The notes below the pieces were generated by a model. The model searched no databases. It saw only the letters and a program-made list of their open reading frames with translations, and was not told the origin of the DNA. Below, piece by piece: positions 4,650 through 7,171 of a stretch of DNA of 7,171 nt. The stretch is from positions 1-7,171 of the forward strand of contig JAKDKP010000104.1 of the NCBI GenBank assembly GCA_030453285.1. The letters run 5' to 3'. Positions within the stretch are counted from its first letter, which is position 1, and each line of letters opens with the position of its first letter. This stretch comes from Propionibacteriales bacterium. Its GTDB lineage: Bacteria > Actinomycetota > Actinomycetes > Propionibacteriales > Propionibacteriaceae. A program made the position numbers and the translations under genes.

Positions 4650-5299
4650 CGGTGATCGGCCTGGGCCCGATGGGGCAGGCGATGGCTCGGGCTCTGCACG
4701 CCGGCGGCCACCCGGTGACGGTGTGGAATCGGACTGCGTCGCGCGCTGTCGAGTTGGTCGGTGAAGGCGTCCGGCTGGCAGAGAGTCCCCGCGATGCCGT
4801 CGAAGCCAGTGAGTTGGTCCTGCTCAGCCTGACCGACTATCGGCCGATGTACGAGATCCTGTCCACCACGCTGCCGGCACTCGCGGGCCGCACCGTGGTC
4901 AATCTCAGTTCCGACACCCCCGAAAGGACCAGGGAGGCCGCCGACTGGATGGGGCGGCGCGGGGCTGCGTTCGTGGCCGGCGGAGTGATGGTGCCCGCAC
5001 CGATGGTGGGCACCGCCGCCAGCTACGTCTACTACAGCGGCGCCGAGTCGGCCATCACTCGGCATCGTGACACCCTGGCGCGGATCGGCGAGCCCCGGGT
5101 GCTCGGATCCGATCCGGCGCTGGCCCAGGTGATGTACCAGGCGCAGCTCGATGTCTTCCTGAGCGAGTCCGTCGGCATCGACGTCGCCCTGCCCCGAGCC
5201 ATCCAGGGCTACTACCGCCAGGTGATCGCCGACGGGCACGGTTCGGACAACTGGACCCGGATCCTCGACGCGATCAAGGCTCCAGCGGCAACCGCCTGA
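4646..5299 (+). CDS. NAD(P)-dependent reductase of the 6PGDH / imine-reductase type, internally truncated; probable decaying gene
   Basis: From GTG 4646 this encodes 217 aa. The Rossmann nucleotide-binding site TVIGLGPMGQAMARAL starts at residue 2; residues 24-30 are VTVWNRT, whose N-R pair usually indicates NADPH. NLSSDTPERTREAADW (86-101) and GGVMVPAPMVGTAASYVYYSG (112-132) are typical of reductive-aminase/imine-reductase relatives. The C-terminal helical domain starts as QVMYQAQLDVFL (161-172) but jumps straight to the family's closing segment GIDVALPRAIQGYYRQVIADGHG (177-199). About 70 residues, most of the dimer-forming helical domain, are missing, and full members are about 290 aa. The frame also stays open upstream (GTG 4478, ATG 4532), but those residues look non-coding. 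Divergent from the HxlR gene. Function of the intact enzyme: probably NADPH-dependent reduction of an imine or carbonyl. Activity of this form is doubtful. Confidence 0.8.
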   Translation: MTVIGLGPMGQAMARALHAGGHPVTVWNRTASRAVELVGEGVRLAESPRDAVEASELVLLSLTDYRPMYEILSTTLPALAGRTVVNLSSDTPERTREAADWMGRRGAAFVAGGVMVPAPMVGTAASYVYYSGAESAITRHRDTLARIGEPRVLGSDPALAQVMYQAQLDVFLSESVGIDVALPRAIQGYYRQVIADGHGSDNWTRILDAIKAPAATA

Positions 5300-5323
5300 C
5301 CCACGGGGTCGTCTTCGCCCTTG

Positions 5324-5340
5324 CGGACGTGAAGTGTCCG
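5324..5340. promoter_or_regulatory. Inverted repeat upstream of the ABC exporter
   Basis: CGGAC at 5324-5328 and GTCCG at 5336-5340 are perfect inverted copies with a 7-nt centre, in the 84-nt gap between the reductase and the exporter ATPase. It lies just upstream of a possible -10 box and could be an operator for an unlinked repressor. It is short enough to occur by chance in GC-rich DNA. Confidence 0.25.
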
Positions 5341-5350
5341 GTGCTGCTCG

Positions 5351-5356
5351 TAGTCT
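5351..5356 (+). promoter_or_regulatory. Possible -10 box for the ABC exporter operon
   Basis: TAGTCT fits TAnnnT and lies 28 nt before ATG 5384, which would place the transcript start near 5363. No good -35 is seen at 16-18 nt spacing (CGTGAA at the 17-nt position). The gap is the only non-coding sequence before the exporter, so some promoter is expected here unless the unit is read through from the reductase. Confidence 0.3.
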
Positions 5357-5383
5357 CCTCCACATCACCTCCGTGGAAAGGGC

Positions 5384-6346
5384 ATGTCAGTGATCACTGC
5401 ACGAGGACTCACCAAGACCTTCGTACGAAACAAGGAGACCGTCGAGGCGGTCAAGGGAATCAATGTCGATGTCGCCGAGGGGGAATTGGTGGCCTTCCTC
5501 GGACCGAATGGCGCGGGCAAGTCGACCACCCTGCGGATGGTCACCAGCCTGCTCGAACCGACCGCGGGCACCGCCACCGTCGCTGGGCACGATGTCGCCG
5601 CTGAGCCGGCTCTGGTGCGGTCGCGGATCGGCTACATCGGCCAGGGCAACGGCGGGGGCCACTCGTACCGGGTGGTCGATGAACTGCACAATCAGGGACG
5701 CTTCTACGGGCTCCCTCGCACCGAATATCGTCGCCGCGCCGCCGACCTGGTCGAGGCGCTCGACCTCGGTGGGCTCGGCAGGCGCTCGGTGCAGTCGCTG
5801 TCGGGCGGCCAACGACGTCGCCTGGACGTGGCCCTGGGTCTGATGAACCACCCAGCGCTGCTGTTCCTCGACGAACCGTCCACCGGGCTCGATCCGCAGG
5901 CGCGCGCCAATCTGTGGGAGCACATCGGACGGATGCGTCGCCAGCTCGACATGACGATCGTGCTGACCACGCACTACCTCGAGGAGGCCGACCAGATGGC
6001 CGAGCGGGTGGTGGTCATCGACCACGGGTCGATCGTCGCCGACGCCGCGCCAGCAGTCCTCAAGCGGGACCACGCCGCCGACGTGATCACCCTCGGCGTG
6101 GCTGGCACCCCGACCGAGGTGCGATCGGCTCTGACACAGGATCTGGGCGAGGTGACGATCACCGACGACGAAGCTGGATCGAGCGTGGTGATCACCACCT
6201 CGTCCGGCGCGACCCGACTGCCCGAGGCGATCGTCCGCCTGCGCGTTGCCGGCCTGACCCCCACCTCGGCCGAGCTGAGCACCGCCAGCCTTGACGACGT
6301 CTTCCTGAACCTGACCGGACGCAGCCTGCGAGAGGAGGCAGCGTGA
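5384..6346 (+). CDS. ABC exporter ATP-binding protein, DrrA-like
   Basis: The 320-aa ATPase is complete: Walker A GPNGAGKST at 40-48, Q-loop Q87 (GYIGQ), signature LSGGQ at 139-143, Walker B LLFLDEP at 159-165 with catalytic E164, D-loop STGLD at 166-170 and switch H197. The C-terminal extension of about 100 residues, ending TPTSAELSTASLDDVFLNLTG, is the hallmark of the DrrA (daunorubicin-resistance) group of ABC-2 ATPases. The sequence after the Q-loop is glycine rich (GNGGGH). It works at the inner face of the membrane, driving the permease encoded immediately downstream, with which it overlaps by one base. The cargo (drug, lipid or polysaccharide) cannot be told. Start ATG 5384 follows GGAAAGGG (5375-5382) closely; GTG 5390, also in frame, would have better spacing. 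Ends at TGA 6344-6346. Confidence 0.95.
   Translation: MSVITARGLTKTFVRNKETVEAVKGINVDVAEGELVAFLGPNGAGKSTTLRMVTSLLEPTAGTATVAGHDVAAEPALVRSRIGYIGQGNGGGHSYRVVDELHNQGRFYGLPRTEYRRRAADLVEALDLGGLGRRSVQSLSGGQRRRLDVALGLMNHPALLFLDEPSTGLDPQARANLWEHIGRMRRQLDMTIVLTTHYLEEADQMAERVVVIDHGSIVADAAPAVLKRDHAADVITLGVAGTPTEVRSALTQDLGEVTITDDEAGSSVVITTSSGATRLPEAIVRLRVAGLTPTSAELSTASLDDVFLNLTGRSLREEAA
6331..6338 (+). promoter_or_regulatory. Ribosome binding site of the permease gene inside the ATPase 3' end
   Basis: AGAGGAGG lies within the last codons of the ATPase gene, 7 nt before ATG 6346. Together with the TGATG overlap it indicates coupled translation of the two exporter subunits. Confidence 0.75.
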
Positions 6347-7171
6347 TGAGCACGCTGACCGCACACCCGACCCCCACGACCGGCGCACCACCTCGTACGG
6401 GCTTGATCAAGTTCCTCGCCGACACCCGGGCGGTGTTCATCCGTGAGGTGCTGTTGATCTTGCGTGATCCGTTCTCGTTGGTCTTCTCCCTGCTCCAACC
6501 GTTGATTTTCCTCGGCCTGTTCGGGCCACTGTTGAGCGGATCGATGGGCGGCGACGGTGCTCCGTTGTCCACCGCCGAGACCCTGCAGTGGTTCGTGCCC
6601 GGGGTGATCGTGATGATCTGCCTGTTCGGCACCTCGATGACCGGGTCCAATCTGTTGTACGAGTTGATGACCGGTTCGTACGAGCGGGTGCTGGCCACCC
6701 CACTGGACCGATCGGCCATTCTGGTCGGCCGGGCGTTGAAGGAGTTCGCGCCACTGGTGGTCCAGGGGTTGATCATTGCCGTCGTGTGCATCCCCTTCGG
6801 GTTCACCCTGTACCCACTGCAGCTGGTGGTCGGCCTGTTGATCCTCGGCGTGTTCGGGGTCGGCATCGGGGCGCTGTCCTATGCCCTCGGGTTGGCTGCG
6901 AAGGGCCGGGAGTGGGTGTTCTGGACGGTCCAGCAGACGCTGCTGTTCCCGTTGTTGATCTTGTCGGGGATGATGCTGCCGCTGGAGTCCGGCCCGGGAT
7001 GGATGCAGGTGGCTTCGCGCTTCAATCCGTTGACCTACATCGTCGAGGCCGAACGTGCACTGCTCAGCGGCAGCTTCGCCGAACCCGCGGTGGCGTACGG
7101 CGCGCTTGCTGCCGTCCTCACTGCCGTGATCGGGGTCGTGGTCGGGATCGCCAAGACCCGCCGGACCATCT
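6346..7171 (+). CDS. ABC-2 type transporter permease, DrrB-like (3' end outside window)
   Basis: ATG 6346 overlaps the ATPase stop (TGATG), and the frame is open to the window edge for 275 codons. Family members are about 250-290 aa, so very little is missing. After a Thr/Pro-rich cytoplasmic tail (1-20) there are six hydrophobic stretches: about 43-63, 83-100, 136-154, 157-180, 193-213 and 248-269. Family motifs are LRDPFSLVFSLLQP after the first amphipathic helix, YERVLATPLDRS (112-123) in the first cytoplasmic loop, the LSGMMLPLES turn (206-215) and FNPLTYIVEAERALLSG (226-242). It forms the membrane channel of the exporter with the upstream ATPase, probably as a dimer. Purine-rich AGAGGAGG at 6331-6338, 7 nt before the ATG, provides a strong ribosome site. 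Leu codon TTG is used very often (about 17 times), more than expected for such GC-rich DNA. Confidence 0.93.
   Translation, partial: MSTLTAHPTPTTGAPPRTGLIKFLADTRAVFIREVLLILRDPFSLVFSLLQPLIFLGLFGPLLSGSMGGDGAPLSTAETLQWFVPGVIVMICLFGTSMTGSNLLYELMTGSYERVLATPLDRSAILVGRALKEFAPLVVQGLIIAVVCIPFGFTLYPLQLVVGLLILGVFGVGIGALSYALGLAAKGREWVFWTVQQTLLFPLLILSGMMLPLESGPGWMQVASRFNPLTYIVEAERALLSGSFAEPAVAYGALAAVLTAVIGVVVGIAKTRRTI

Noticed and set aside
5300..5323. Intrinsic terminator after the reductase
   Set aside because: No GC-rich stem followed by a T-run is visible between the TGA at 5297-5299 and the next gene.
4454..5368. Minus-strand open frame (304 codons) opposite the reductase
   Set aside because: His/Gly/Arg-rich composition without family motifs, and the plus strand carries a clear Rossmann dehydrogenase; its continuity only reflects high GC.

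Overview
The window is high-GC DNA with dense genes, GTG and TTG starts, 4-bp gene overlaps and strong G/C preference at third codon positions. The layout aroC - small gene - aroK - aroB is typical of Actinomycetota. Propionibacteriales is my best guess for the order, but it is only an impression from protein style and gene order.

Layout. (1) Positions 1-2671 hold a compact shikimate/chorismate operon on the plus strand: the C-terminal half of chorismate synthase (aroC, cut by the left edge), an acidic protein of 147 aa with eight-residue repeats that I do not recognise, shikimate kinase (aroK) and 3-dehydroquinate synthase (aroB). Junctions are +2 nt, +3 nt and a 4-nt ATGA overlap, so these four genes are very probably co-transcribed and translationally coupled. 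(2) A stand-alone class I glutamine amidotransferase (2696-3415) follows after 24 nt behind a strong Shine-Dalgarno. (3) A GNAT acetyltransferase (3462-4004) appears to have its own leaderless-type promoter. (4) A convergent HxlR-type regulator (4043-4423, minus) faces a divergent 151-nt control region containing several inverted repeats, including a GTACCC-N11-GGGTAC dyad that is a good operator candidate. (5) The divergent target is an NAD(P)-dependent reductase of the 6-phosphogluconate dehydrogenase / imine-reductase type. It looks damaged twice: its natural N-terminus lies in another frame, and about 70 residues of the C-terminal helical domain are missing in frame. (6) At 5384-7171 lies a DrrAB-like ABC-2 exporter: an ATPase, then a permease cut by the right edge after 275 codons.

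How the genes work together: aroB and aroK carry out steps 1 -> 2 and 4 -> 5 of the shikimate pathway and aroC the last step to chorismate. The HxlR regulator probably represses, or once repressed, the divergent reductase. The exporter pair is a self-contained unit. I see no RNA genes, CRISPR, insertion sequences or phage genes, and no gene-free stretch above 300 nt. The most unusual items are the doubly broken reductase beside an apparently intact regulator and operator, and the octapeptide-repeat protein embedded in the aro operon. I do not see convincing evidence for a new multi-gene system.
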